Shown here: positions 35,791 through 43,900 of the stretch, piece after piece
Position numbering within the stretch: position 1 is the first letter of the stretch
Layout: each line of letters begins with the position of its first letter
Source of the DNA: JAMQPK01 sp963782595
GTDB lineage: Bacteria; Acidobacteriota; Vicinamibacteria; Vicinamibacterales; JAMQPK01
Length of the DNA stretch: 64,000 nt
Assembly (NCBI GenBank): GCA_963782595.1
Contig: CAWAKJ010000005.1
Coordinates: 620,001 to 684,000, forward strand
Reading direction: 5' to 3'
Position numbers and translations under genes: made by a program
Notes under the pieces: model-generated
Databases searched by the model: none
What the model saw: the letters and a program-made list of their open reading frames with translations, nothing else
Told to the model about the DNA's origin: nothing

Positions 35791-35851
35791 AGTTCTGGTC
35801 GTCTCAACGCAAAGCGACGCCTCACCATCTTGCGGTTTCTGATCGGCGTAG

Positions 35852-36137
35852 TCCGACGCAGAGGCGCCGAGACGCCGAGGCGAACCCACAACACAGAGAA
35901 AAGGAGATCTACATCGACTTCGCGCCGTTGGCGCGCACGAAGAGGAAGACCGCCGAATATCAAGAGCCCGAATCATGCCGCTCTTGTATTCAGCGGTCTC
36001 CCTCTTCGTGCGTGGGCCGCATTCGCGGCCCACGAAGTCGATGCCTCCGACAGAGGCCGCTTCCGCACCCACAGAGGGCATCACGCTGCTAACGATCAGC
36101 GTGCCTTCTCTGCGCCTCCGCGTCTCTGCGTCGAAAC
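35852..36137. repeat. About 286-bp imperfect palindrome (MITE-like)
   Basis: The outer arm CCGACGCAGAGGCGC pairs with the complement of the segment ending CTGCGTCG at 36132. The middle arm ATCGACTTCG pairs with CGAAGTCGAT. The inner arm GCACGAAGAGG...AATATCAAGAGC (35934-35968) pairs with GCTCTTGTATTC...CCTCTTCGTGC (35979-36012). No gene is evident in 35749-36155. Confidence 0.7.
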
Positions 36138-36155
36138 ATGCAAAAGAGGGCCGGA

Positions 36156-36187
36156 TTACGGCTGAGGCAATTCGAGCAGCACGATGC
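36156..36187 (-). pseudogene. C-terminal remnant of a PD40-type regulator
   Basis: On the minus strand the last codons read IVLLELPQP then TAA, nearly identical to the end of the HTH-PD40 regulator at 48148 (DIVLLELPQN, stop). Upstream of this the reading is broken by a GTCCGGC hairpin. In both places the coding end lies downstream of, and converges on, a TonB receptor gene, so this looks like the tail of a deleted homologue. The match is short. Confidence 0.45.
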
Positions 36188-36189
36188 CT

Positions 36190-36207
36190 GTCCGGCTTAG
36201 GCCGGAC
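36190..36207. repeat. GTCCGGC hairpin
   Basis: Perfect 7-bp stem GTCCGGC / GCCGGAC, loop TTAG; it abuts the PD40 remnant. Confidence 0.6.
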
Positions 36208-36254
36208 CATGACGCTTCACGTGGATTGCGCCAGCGTCAACCCAACTGCTTAAG

Positions 36255-36413
36255 TGCTGAGTTCAGCTTCGCCATGCGGCGGGACGATCTGTCGGCCAGC
36301 CGGACGTGTTCGTGCAGCGGCCTGCCACGCCGTAGCGCGAAGCGCGAAGGCGGGTTAGTTCCGGCCGGCAGGCCGACAGATCGTCTCGCCGCGTTGGCAG
36401 GCTGAGCTCAGCC
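36255..36413 (+). repeat. Nested palindrome element copy 5 with loop insertion
   Basis: 159-bp inverted repeat of the GACGATCTGTCG type. The core loop is interrupted after CGTGCA by 38 bp (36317-36354) that itself folds (GCCGTAGCGCGAAGCGC region). The same insert is in copy 7 in the opposite orientation. Outer arms contain GAGCTCAGC, shared with copy 6. Confidence 0.85.
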
Positions 36414-36437
36414 TCATGTATGTTCTGATTTGACGTC

Positions 36438-36899
36438 TCAACGCAAAGCTTCAGCCCGGACGCTCGGCCTGAATCGGTGCCTCACCGTTCTCCCAGCTTT
36501 ACCCAGCAAGTACGCGCACACCAATGCCTGCGCGCCGCAGAGTACCGTCAGCACGAATGCTGGAATCAAATCCGATCCGCTGTCAGGGATGAGGCTCAAC
36601 TTCGCGCCAGCTATTACAGCCGGCGAGAAGAAGGCGAAAAGAAATGCCTGCGGCCATGCCAGCCATCCAATCGCTTCGATGGCGAGCAACGCCGCCGCAC
36701 CGAGCATGAGGTCTCGAGACGTTTCAGCCGATTCGCGACGTTGAATGGCTCTTTCGATTGGCGCCATGGCGATAATCCAGCCCACGACACCGGCTGTCAT
36801 GCCGATGTGACCCTGGGTGTCCAGGTTGCTCCACATCGCCGCGGCCACAGGTGCTGCACAACCGACGACGAGCGCCGCCCATTTCAGTCTCGTGATCAT
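36438..36899 (-). CDS. Small integral membrane protein next to the TIR gene
   Basis: A 153-residue protein with about four predicted membrane segments (for example 'WAALVVGCAAPVAAAMW', 'IGMTAGVVGWIIAMAPI', 'LMLGAAALLAIEAIGWLAW', 'IPAFVLTVLCGAQALVCAYLLG'). No recognised family. The ATG at 36899 is one base after the TGA of the TIR gene, so the two are translationally coupled. The last residues (about PSVRAEALR) and the stop are encoded by a GTCTCAACGCAAAG repeat, so the native C-terminus may have been altered. It could be an effector or a partner of the TIR protein; this is only inferred from position. Confidence 0.7.
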   Translation of the reverse strand: MITRLKWAALVVGCAAPVAAAMWSNLDTQGHIGMTAGVVGWIIAMAPIERAIQRRESAETSRDLMLGAAALLAIEAIGWLAWPQAFLFAFFSPAVIAGAKLSLIPDSGSDLIPAFVLTVLCGAQALVCAYLLGKAGRTVRHRFRPSVRAEALR

Positions 36900-36900
36900 G

Positions 36901-37986
36901 TCAGGGACAGCTTATCCGCGAACCGGAAAAGGTGACGCCATACTGGTTCGTACCTTTGATGGTGCCAAGGTCATCGGACAGCGTCGCATCATCCTGAATC
37001 TTCGGCCAGGTGACGCGATACAGACGCTGACCCGCATCGGCCAGCTCCCACGATCCTGACAGAGCGCCCATGCTCACGCTTCCGTTGGACGAGATCGCGA
37101 CTGGCAGCACGCCACCCCATTTCCACGATCCCGGAAGATCGGGGCCGCCGGATACGCGCATGGCAGTAACGGCCACGCCATACTGATTCGATCCGCGCAG
37201 AATCTGACGATTCGACGACATCGTCAACGTGTCGACCGGCTCGGGCCACGTGAACGCGTACGATCGCCCGCCGTTATGGCGCCACTCGCCGTTGAACGGC
37301 GTGGCCGTCATCGTGCCGTTCGGACGAATGACGATCGTCGCGTTGTTGCTCCAGCGCCAGCAGCCGGCAATGGCCTGCGCCGCGTTCGATGCAGGCTGAT
37401 CCACCGCCGGCCTCTCACTTGCAGCCGTGTCACGCGATCCGCCGCTGGAACCGCCGTTGCGTGATAGGAGGCCCCACCCGAGTATCACCGCCGCGATGAG
37501 TGCAGCGCCAATCGCAGCAGGTTTATACCAGCTTGGCGAGGGTGACGGCGGAGAAGGTACGGGTGGCAACGGAGGATGTGGCCGACCGGGCAGTAATTTC
37601 GATACCGAATCGGCGAGGCGATCGAGATGGCGATCGAGCGGGGGAGTCAGCGCGTCGAGCCAGTGCACCGATCCGATGAACAGGTCGAGCGACTTCGCCG
37701 GCTTCACATCCTCGATGCGAAACGGCAAAATTGCCACGCCGTAGCTGACGGCCCGCTCGATCTCGTTTGGGATGTGCAGCGAGGCGTTGGCGTTCGACGA
37801 GAGCACGAGTACCATGACGCGGCTGCCCTGAATGGCATCGATAATGACGCCGCCGTAATTGGCCCCGGGAGCCACGTCGCGCGGCGCGATCCAGCAACGG
37901 ATGCCTCGCGATTCGAGGCGGGCGCACACGGCATCAGCGACCGGTTTGTCCTTTGACGAATAGCTGATAAAAATGTCGTGCGCCAT
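36901..37986 (-). CDS. Membrane-anchored TIR-domain protein with duplicated C-terminal module
   Basis: 361 residues. Residues 3-132 are a bacterial TIR_2 domain ('HDIFISYSSKDKPVADAV', 'GIRCWIAPRDVAPG', 'MVLVLSSNANAS', 'NEIERAVSYGVAILP'); E75 is the likely catalytic Glu for NAD+ cleavage. A Pro-rich linker (138-151) and one membrane helix (about 156-175) follow. The C-terminal part is two copies of a 65-residue module starting G[CS]W[RK]W and ending G[ST]NQYGV (residues about 209-277 and 286-353). The TIR would be cytoplasmic and the repeats outside the membrane. TIR domains in bacterial defence make signal nucleotides or deplete NAD+. Its start codon overlaps that of the divergent RyR gene. 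Confidence 0.92.
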   Translation of the reverse strand: MAHDIFISYSSKDKPVADAVCARLESRGIRCWIAPRDVAPGANYGGVIIDAIQGSRVMVLVLSSNANASLHIPNEIERAVSYGVAILPFRIEDVKPAKSLDLFIGSVHWLDALTPPLDRHLDRLADSVSKLLPGRPHPPLPPVPSPPSPSPSWYKPAAIGAALIAAVILGWGLLSRNGGSSGGSRDTAASERPAVDQPASNAAQAIAGCWRWSNNATIVIRPNGTMTATPFNGEWRHNGGRSYAFTWPEPVDTLTMSSNRQILRGSNQYGVAVTAMRVSGGPDLPGSWKWGGVLPVAISSNGSVSMGALSGSWELADAGQRLYRVTWPKIQDDATLSDDLGTIKGTNQYGVTFSGSRISCP

Positions 37987-38266
37987 GACTTATCAACCCA
38001 AACCGATCGATACCTCGTCCGTCGCCCTGGATGCAGACGTCCTGCGCCTCACCGAGGAGCTCTCCAGACATGCCCACGACGTGTGGGCCGCAGAGCGACT
38101 TCGTCTCGGCTGGACGTACGGTCCGTCCAGAAATGACGAGAGGCGCGAGCATCCGAGTCTCGTGCCGTACGACGAACTCTCCGAGTCGGAGAAGCAGTTC
38201 GATCGGAACGCGGTGCTCGGCACGCTCAAGGCTATTCTTGCGCTCGGCTATCGCATCGAGAAATGA
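37985..38266 (+). CDS. Stand-alone RyR-domain protein
   Basis: 93 residues, a complete ryanodine-receptor repeat (RyR, PF02026-like): 'YQPKPIDTSSVALDADVLRL', 'HAHDVWAAERLRLGWTYG', 'HPSLVPYDELSESEKQFDR' and 'TLKAILALGY' follow the family consensus closely. Prokaryotic RyR domains are linked by comparative genomics to nucleotide-dependent conflict systems with TIR, SLOG and SLATT proteins, probably as ligand sensors. ATG at 37985 is preferred; an ATG at 37973 is also in frame. The gene is divergent from TIR with overlapping starts (CATG) and converges on the SLATT-like gene with a 6-bp gap. Confidence 0.92.
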   Translation: MTYQPKPIDTSSVALDADVLRLTEELSRHAHDVWAAERLRLGWTYGPSRNDERREHPSLVPYDELSESEKQFDRNAVLGTLKAILALGYRIEK

Positions 38267-38272
38267 GCCGCG

Positions 38273-39331
38273 TCACGCGGTGGTGTGCGGTTCCTTGATC
38301 ACCATGTTCATCCACCACTGCCTCAGCTCGTCGCTCAGCACCTCTTCCACGTCGAGCACCAGCCGCTTGAACTTCAACGAATCGTCCGGATGCAGCTGAC
38401 TTCCACCAGCGAGCGTCTGCAATTGTGAATGGAGCGGCACCATGACTTTCGCATAGTACTTGTACGAGAGTGCCTGCCGCTGGCTCCCGAGCGCGGACCT
38501 GTAGGCGATCAGCGCGGCGCCGACAGCGGGCAGCGACAACGCTGCAATGGCGAGCACTTGCTCCCACGCGCGATGATCGTTGCAATCGGGCTTCGGCGCA
38601 TGGGTTAACCATTGCCACAGTAGAGTTCCCAGATGGATAGCCGCGAGAACGAGCGCAACGGTCAGAACCAGCCTTGCCCGATTTTCCAGACGCTCGCTCC
38701 GGTGCTCGTGGTCCTTGCTCGTTTTGATGAACCAGTCCTGCTGCTCACTAACACGATTCTGCAGATATGCGGAGGCGAGTTGGCGAACGTCAGGGAGATC
38801 CCGAGCGTGATTGGAATGTTGACTTGCAGCGGCGTTTTCCAGGTCATTCCGCCAGCTCGTCGGCGCTTGCGTTGACGACAGCAATTCATTGCCCTCGGTC
38901 AAATCCTTGCTGAGCTCGACGAGACGCTTGAGAACCTCTTCTTCCCTGTCGGTCGGCGTCCGGTCGAGGTACGGGCCGACTTGCGCGAACAAGAGGCTCC
39001 GTTCGCGACGAAGCACCTCCGCTCGAACACGGGCGCTGATCCACAGGTTGTGCGAACGTCCAAGCTTGAGAAAGGGAATACAGACGGCGATGCCGAGTAG
39101 GAGCGCCTCAATAGCAATGAGAACTGCTGCCCACCCTCCGTGCGGAACGGCAATGACTTGTATAGCGAGCAGCAGCACCGCGATCGGGCCGACGACGATA
39201 GCCCATTTGACGAAGGAGAGACGACGCTTTTGAAAGTTATTCGATCGTTCGTCCCACGCGTTGAAGCTTCCTTCGAGCTTGAGGTCGGCCGCTGATCGGT
39301 CGCTTACGCCTGTGGCTGGTCTCGGGTGCAT
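38273..39331 (-). CDS. SLATT-like membrane protein with two 2TM modules
   Basis: A 352-residue protein with two pairs of membrane helices: about residues 40-62 and 67-90, then 222-243 and 262-282. After each pair comes a charged helix ('WISARVRAEVLRRERSLLF' and 'SQRQALSYKYYAKVMVPL'), the layout of SLATT/DUF4231 (SMODS- and SLOG-associated 2TM) effectors, here apparently duplicated. SLATT proteins are thought to be pore-forming effectors gated by nucleotide signals. It faces the RyR gene tail to tail. It may be the membrane effector of the TIR/RyR cluster. The family call rests on topology and motif flavour, not on an alignment. Confidence 0.72.
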   Translation of the reverse strand: MHPRPATGVSDRSAADLKLEGSFNAWDERSNNFQKRRLSFVKWAIVVGPIAVLLLAIQVIAVPHGGWAAVLIAIEALLLGIAVCIPFLKLGRSHNLWISARVRAEVLRRERSLLFAQVGPYLDRTPTDREEEVLKRLVELSKDLTEGNELLSSTQAPTSWRNDLENAAASQHSNHARDLPDVRQLASAYLQNRVSEQQDWFIKTSKDHEHRSERLENRARLVLTVALVLAAIHLGTLLWQWLTHAPKPDCNDHRAWEQVLAIAALSLPAVGAALIAYRSALGSQRQALSYKYYAKVMVPLHSQLQTLAGGSQLHPDDSLKFKRLVLDVEEVLSDELRQWWMNMVIKEPHTTA

Positions 39332-39404
39332 GACAGCGTCAGCTTACAACGAAGCCCTGACACGGCCCCAGAGGCACACTTTGCGTCTTGCGGAAACGTG
39401 TAGT

Positions 39405-39422
39405 GTCCGGCTTGAGCCGGAC
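39405..39422. repeat. GTCCGGC hairpin
   Basis: Perfect 7-bp stem GTCCGGC / GCCGGAC, loop TTGA, just upstream of the SLATT-like gene start region and next to a larger hairpin. Confidence 0.6.
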
Positions 39423-39423
39423 A

Positions 39424-39517
39424 AAACGGCACTTGCGTTGACGCAGCGCGGCGGGGCCTGTCCCCGATCGTTCCCGCCGCTCGCGGCTGGCTGGCGTCGT
39501 CAACGCAAGCGCCGTTT
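39424..39517. repeat. Large hairpin upstream of the SLATT-like gene
   Basis: 19-bp arms AAACGGCACTTGCGTTGAC / GTCAACGCAAGCGCCGTTT pair with one mismatch around a GC-rich interior. The 380-bp gap 39332-39711 holds only this, a GTCCGGC hairpin, a heptamer tract and palindrome copy 6. Confidence 0.7.
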
Positions 39518-39524
39518 GGCGCGA

Positions 39525-39550
39525 CCCAATCCCTAATCCCTAATCTCTAA
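39525..39550. repeat. CCCTAAT heptamer repeat
   Basis: Three to four CCCTAAT units between the large hairpin and palindrome copy 6. Confidence 0.7.
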
Positions 39551-39583
39551 TGAGGCAGAAGCGTCATCCCAATTGTTCGAGAG

Positions 39584-39705
39584 GCGAGCTCAGCCATTGC
39601 CATGCGACGGGACGATCTGTCGTCCAGCCGGACGTGTTCGTGCACCGTTAGTTCCGGCCGGCAGGACGACAGATCGTCCCGCCGCGTTAGCAAGCTGAGC
39701 TCGGC
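39584..39705 (+). repeat. Nested palindrome element copy 6 (GACGATCTGTCG arm type)
   Basis: 122-bp inverted repeat, forward core, nearly identical to copy 4 in the arms (GTCGTCCAGCCGG) and sharing the GAGCTCAGC outer arm with copy 5. It ends 7 bp before the NHL gene stop. Confidence 0.88.
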
Positions 39706-39711
39706 ACTCTG

Positions 39712-40779
39712 CTATTTGGGAGGGGGCGTTCCGGCTCGCATCGCCTCGTGCGCCCTCGCCGGCCACCACGGATCCGGCTGCCACTTGAACACGTTGCCGG
39801 TGAGGCTCGCCACATAGACGACGCCGTTCGGCGTAGCCGTCAGCATGTGACCGGGCGATTCCATCGAGCCGAGAATCTTGCCGCTCTCGACGTCGATTTT
39901 CATCACGTGTCCCGCGAGCGTGTCGTAGGTGATGTTCTCGCTGTTGTTGCGGTGCGTGATGATCCACATCTCGTTCTTGGGGCTGATGAACATGCCCTGC
40001 GTGCAGCCGAGATGCGTCCATGTTTTTAACAGCTTGCCGCTCACGTCGAAGATCTGAATGCGGTTGTTCTCGCGGTCGCTCACATACACGCGATCCTTCG
40101 CGTCGACCGCGATGGAATGCGGCAAACGGAACTGACCTGGACCGTCGCCCTCTGTGCCCCACGTTGCGACGAAGTTGCCCGCCTTGTCGAGTTTGACGAC
40201 GCGTCGGTTTCCGTAGCCGTCGGAGATGTAGGCGTTGCCCTGCGAGTCCCAGGCGATGTCGGTCGGCCTGTTGAAGGTCTTCGCGTCGTTGCCCGGTTTG
40301 TCTTTCACGCCCCAGGTCTGCAGCAGTTTTCCGTCGCGCGTGAACTTGAAGACCTGGTGGCCGGCATCGTCCAATGCCCACACGTTCTCGTCGCGATCGA
40401 TGCGCAGGCCGTGCGGGCGAGTGAACATGCCCTTGCCCCACGAGCGCAGATATTTGCCTTGCGCGTCGAACACCACGAGTTGATCGGTCTTCGCGTCGCG
40501 CTTGAACACGTAGACGTTGCCGGCGTTGTCTGTCGTGACTGCCGACACCCGCCCGAACTTCATCCCCTCGGGCATCGTTTCCGGTTCTTCGCCGAAGCGA
40601 ATCTCGACGCTGTATTTCAGGAATCCGCCGGGGTGTGGATACCAGCCGTCGGGCACGTAGCCCTGTTCGGGCGCCTTGCCTTTGGGAATGTTCGGGCCGG
40701 GGACGCCCTGACCAAGAGGCGCCTGCGCAACGACTCCGACGGTCAACAGCAGCAAAGCGAGCAACGTCAGTTTTCTCAT
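39712..40779 (-). CDS. NHL-repeat beta-propeller protein, secreted
   Basis: A 355-residue exported propeller. The signal peptide (MRKLTLLALLLLTVGVVAQA) is followed by a Pro/Gly-rich segment and about six NHL blades: 'VSAVTTDNAGNVYVFKRD', 'PHGLRIDRDENVWALDDAGHQVFKF', 'PTDIAWDSQGNAYISDGYGNRRVVKL', 'PHSIAVDAKDRVYVSDRENNRIQIF' and others. It is a longer, intact paralogue of the protein at 59-974. Proteins of this type may be lactonases or binding platforms (6-bladed peptidylglycine-lyase-like); no catalytic residues can be assigned. Good ribosome-binding site (GAGAGGA). It is divergent from TonB receptor 3. Confidence 0.9.
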   Translation of the reverse strand: MRKLTLLALLLLTVGVVAQAPLGQGVPGPNIPKGKAPEQGYVPDGWYPHPGGFLKYSVEIRFGEEPETMPEGMKFGRVSAVTTDNAGNVYVFKRDAKTDQLVVFDAQGKYLRSWGKGMFTRPHGLRIDRDENVWALDDAGHQVFKFTRDGKLLQTWGVKDKPGNDAKTFNRPTDIAWDSQGNAYISDGYGNRRVVKLDKAGNFVATWGTEGDGPGQFRLPHSIAVDAKDRVYVSDRENNRIQIFDVSGKLLKTWTHLGCTQGMFISPKNEMWIITHRNNSENITYDTLAGHVMKIDVESGKILGSMESPGHMLTATPNGVVYVASLTGNVFKWQPDPWWPARAHEAMRAGTPPPK

Positions 40780-40966
40780 GGGTCCTCTCCGCGTGATATC
40801 GGTCCGCCTAATCTACCCGATCGCGAAATCCAGGCGGCACGAAATCTTCTCGCGCCGTACGCATTCACTTGACAGCGTCTTTTTCGAGGAACAGGATAAC
40901 GGCACAAGAGAGATTTGATCACCGCATCACGGTGATTCGGCCACGTCGGCATCGAAAGGAGCGGTT

Positions 40967-43900
40967 ATGCTCGCATTTCGTTTTCGCCATGCGTGCCTCC
41001 TTCTCGTCATCTCGCTGTTCCCGCTTGTCACTGCCGCTCATGCGCAGACCGACCGCGGCACGATCACCGGGCAGGTGACCGATCAGTCGGACTCGATTAT
41101 CCCGAACGCTTCCGTCAAGGCTGTCCACGTCGCCACCAACTTCGAGCGTCAGGTGACGACCTCCAACGAAGGGTCATACACGATCACCCAATTGCCGGTC
41201 GGCGGTTACGTCGTGATCGTGACCGTCCAGAGTTTTCAAACGACGACCATCGACAATATCGAGGTCACGGCGGGCAGTACGGTGCGCGTGAACGCCCAGC
41301 TTCGCGTGGGCGCGTTGCTCGATACGGTCACCGTGACGTCCGAAGCCCGGCAGATACAGACCGACAGCGTGAAGGTGGCCTCAGCGATCAGCAGCAAGTT
41401 CATTCAGGATCTGCCGCTCGTGGTCGGCGGGCAGCTCCGGTCGCCGCTGGACCTGGGTCTCATCGCCCCGGAAGTCAAATCGGGGACGAGCGGAGACGCG
41501 AGCCGCGGCAATATCGTCATCGGGGGCGGGCAGGAAGGCGGCTGGGACCTGACCGTCGATGGCGTGTCGGCGACACCGGCCGCACCGTTCGAGCAGCGGC
41601 TGTGGACCACGCTGAACTCTCCCTCTGTCGAAGCCATCACCGAGTTTGCGGTCGACACCAACGGTTTCAAGGCAGAATTCGGGCACGCCGGCGGCGGTGC
41701 GGTGAGCTTCGTGTCGAGATCCGGCACGAACAGCTGGCAGGGCAAGTTGTTCGAGTTCTTCCGGCACGATGCGCTCGATTCGATCGACTACTTCAGCAAG
41801 GCGCTCAACCGGCCGAAGCCGCCGCTCGAGCAACATGACTTCGGCGGTGTCTTTGGCGGCCCGCTCATGGTGCCGGGGTTGTACAACGGACGCAACAAGA
41901 CGTTCTTCTTCGCGTCTTACGAAGCCTACCGGAACAAAACATCCGCAGCGCCGAGGACGGTCACTATCCCGACGGCGGCCATGCACGCCGGAGACTTCTC
42001 CGAGTGGCGCGACGCGAATGGCAGTCTCATTCCTATTTACGATCCGGCGACCACACGCGTGAATGCGAGCGGGACGGGATTTGTCCGCGATCCGTTTCCG
42101 GGAAATATCATTCCGGCCGGCAGGTTCAGCCAAATCTCGCGCGAAGTCCAGAAGCTGGCGACCATGCGGCCCGATTTGCCAGGCGTGCGGAACAACTTCG
42201 TCTATACGCCTGGAGATGCGATCAGCACGAACCCGTGGAATAAATTCAGCATCAAGCTCGATCACAACCTCTCGACCAACGATCGGCTCGGGTTCCTGTT
42301 CCACTGGGGCGAAGTGCTCGTCATTCCGCCGAGCGGCGGGCCTGCAGGAGGGCTGCCCGTCCCTCTCAATAACTTCCGCGACGAGGACTCGCACACCTAC
42401 GTGTATCGGGCGAGCTGGGATCGCGTCATCGGTCCGACGCTGCTCAATCGCGTGACGTTCGGACACAACAACTGGTGGCAGCTCCGTGCCTCGTACAACC
42501 GCGACCAGGGCTGGGGCACGCAGATAGGCCTTCGAAACGTGCCGAGCTCAGAGCTGCTGTTTCCGCAGGTGAATTTTTCGAACGACTATCTGAACTGGGG
42601 CCGATCCGAGTGGGGAGGTTCGGGCAACTATCTCTGGGCGCTGACCGACGATCTCACCTGGGTGAAAGCGCAACACACATGGAAGTTCGGCTTCAGTGTT
42701 CAGCAGGATCACTACGACGGATACGGATGGCATACAGCGGCGGGAACATACAACTTCAATCGCGGAGCGACCGCCGGCTTCCTGCCCAACGGTACGCTCG
42801 ACGCCACCGGCGCCACCGGAAACGCGTTCGCATCGTTCCTCCTCGGGGAAGTGCAATCATCCGAGATCACGACGAATCGCTACGTGTCCGATCGCTGGCG
42901 GTATTACTCCGCCTATGCGCAGGATGACTGGCGCGTGAGCGACAGGCTGACCGTCAATTACGGGGTTCGGTACGAATACACGCCCCCCACATGGGAAGGG
43001 TATTACCCCGACGGGTACTCGAACTTCAATCCGAACCTGCCGAATCCAGCCGCGGGCGGGCGGCTCGGCGCGTCGGAATTTGCGGGCGAAGGGCCTGGCA
43101 GGACCGGCAAGAAAACGATGTACGAAGCGTGGCCGTGGGGTTTGAGTCCGCGCGTTGGCGTCGTGTACAGCGTGAATGAAAACACCGTCGCTCGTCTGAG
43201 TGCGGCACGCACGTTCGGATCGGTCAAGAACACCGGCGGCAGCTCGCATTGGAACGGCTTTATTGGCGGGTACAACGTCACGGCGCCCGCATTTCCGGCC
43301 AGCTCCGCCTTCAACTGGGACAGCGGCTGGCCCGCGTGGCCACAACCGCCATTTCTCGTTCCTGAAACGCTGAACGGCAGCAACATTCCGTATTGGCAGC
43401 CGGAAGATGCGGGCCGCCTTCCGGAATACCACTCATGGACGCTGAACGTGCAGCGGCAGTTGCCCGGCCGATTCATGGTCGAGGCCGGGTACAACGCACA
43501 GATCGGGCGTCACCTCACGACGAACCTGCTCAGCCTGAATCAGGTCGATCCCGAGATCTTTAACGGCTTCGTGCGGCAGTACGGAGCAGCGGGCGCGATC
43601 AACCTGATGAACTCGCGCATGGATTCGACATTGGCGCGCCAGGCCGGAATCCCGTACCCGTATCCCCAATTCTCGGGCGCGCTGGCCGTGCGGCAGGCGC
43701 TCCGTCCCTACCCGCAGTACCTCGACATCAATACCGGCGCTGATGGCGGCGACCGCAGCGGTCGATCGAGCTATCACGCGTTCGTCCTCAAAGCCGAAAA
43801 ACGTTACGAGTCGGGTCTGACCTTCCTCACGTCGTACCTGTTGTCGAAGTCGGTGACCTTGCGGTCCGATCGCGCCAACGCCGGCGATGGCCGCGCGATG

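Noticed and set aside
36901..39331. Known Thoeris or CBASS system
   Set aside because: No ThsA-like SIR2-SLOG protein, no CD-NTase and no SLOG domain is visible, so the cluster cannot be assigned to those types.
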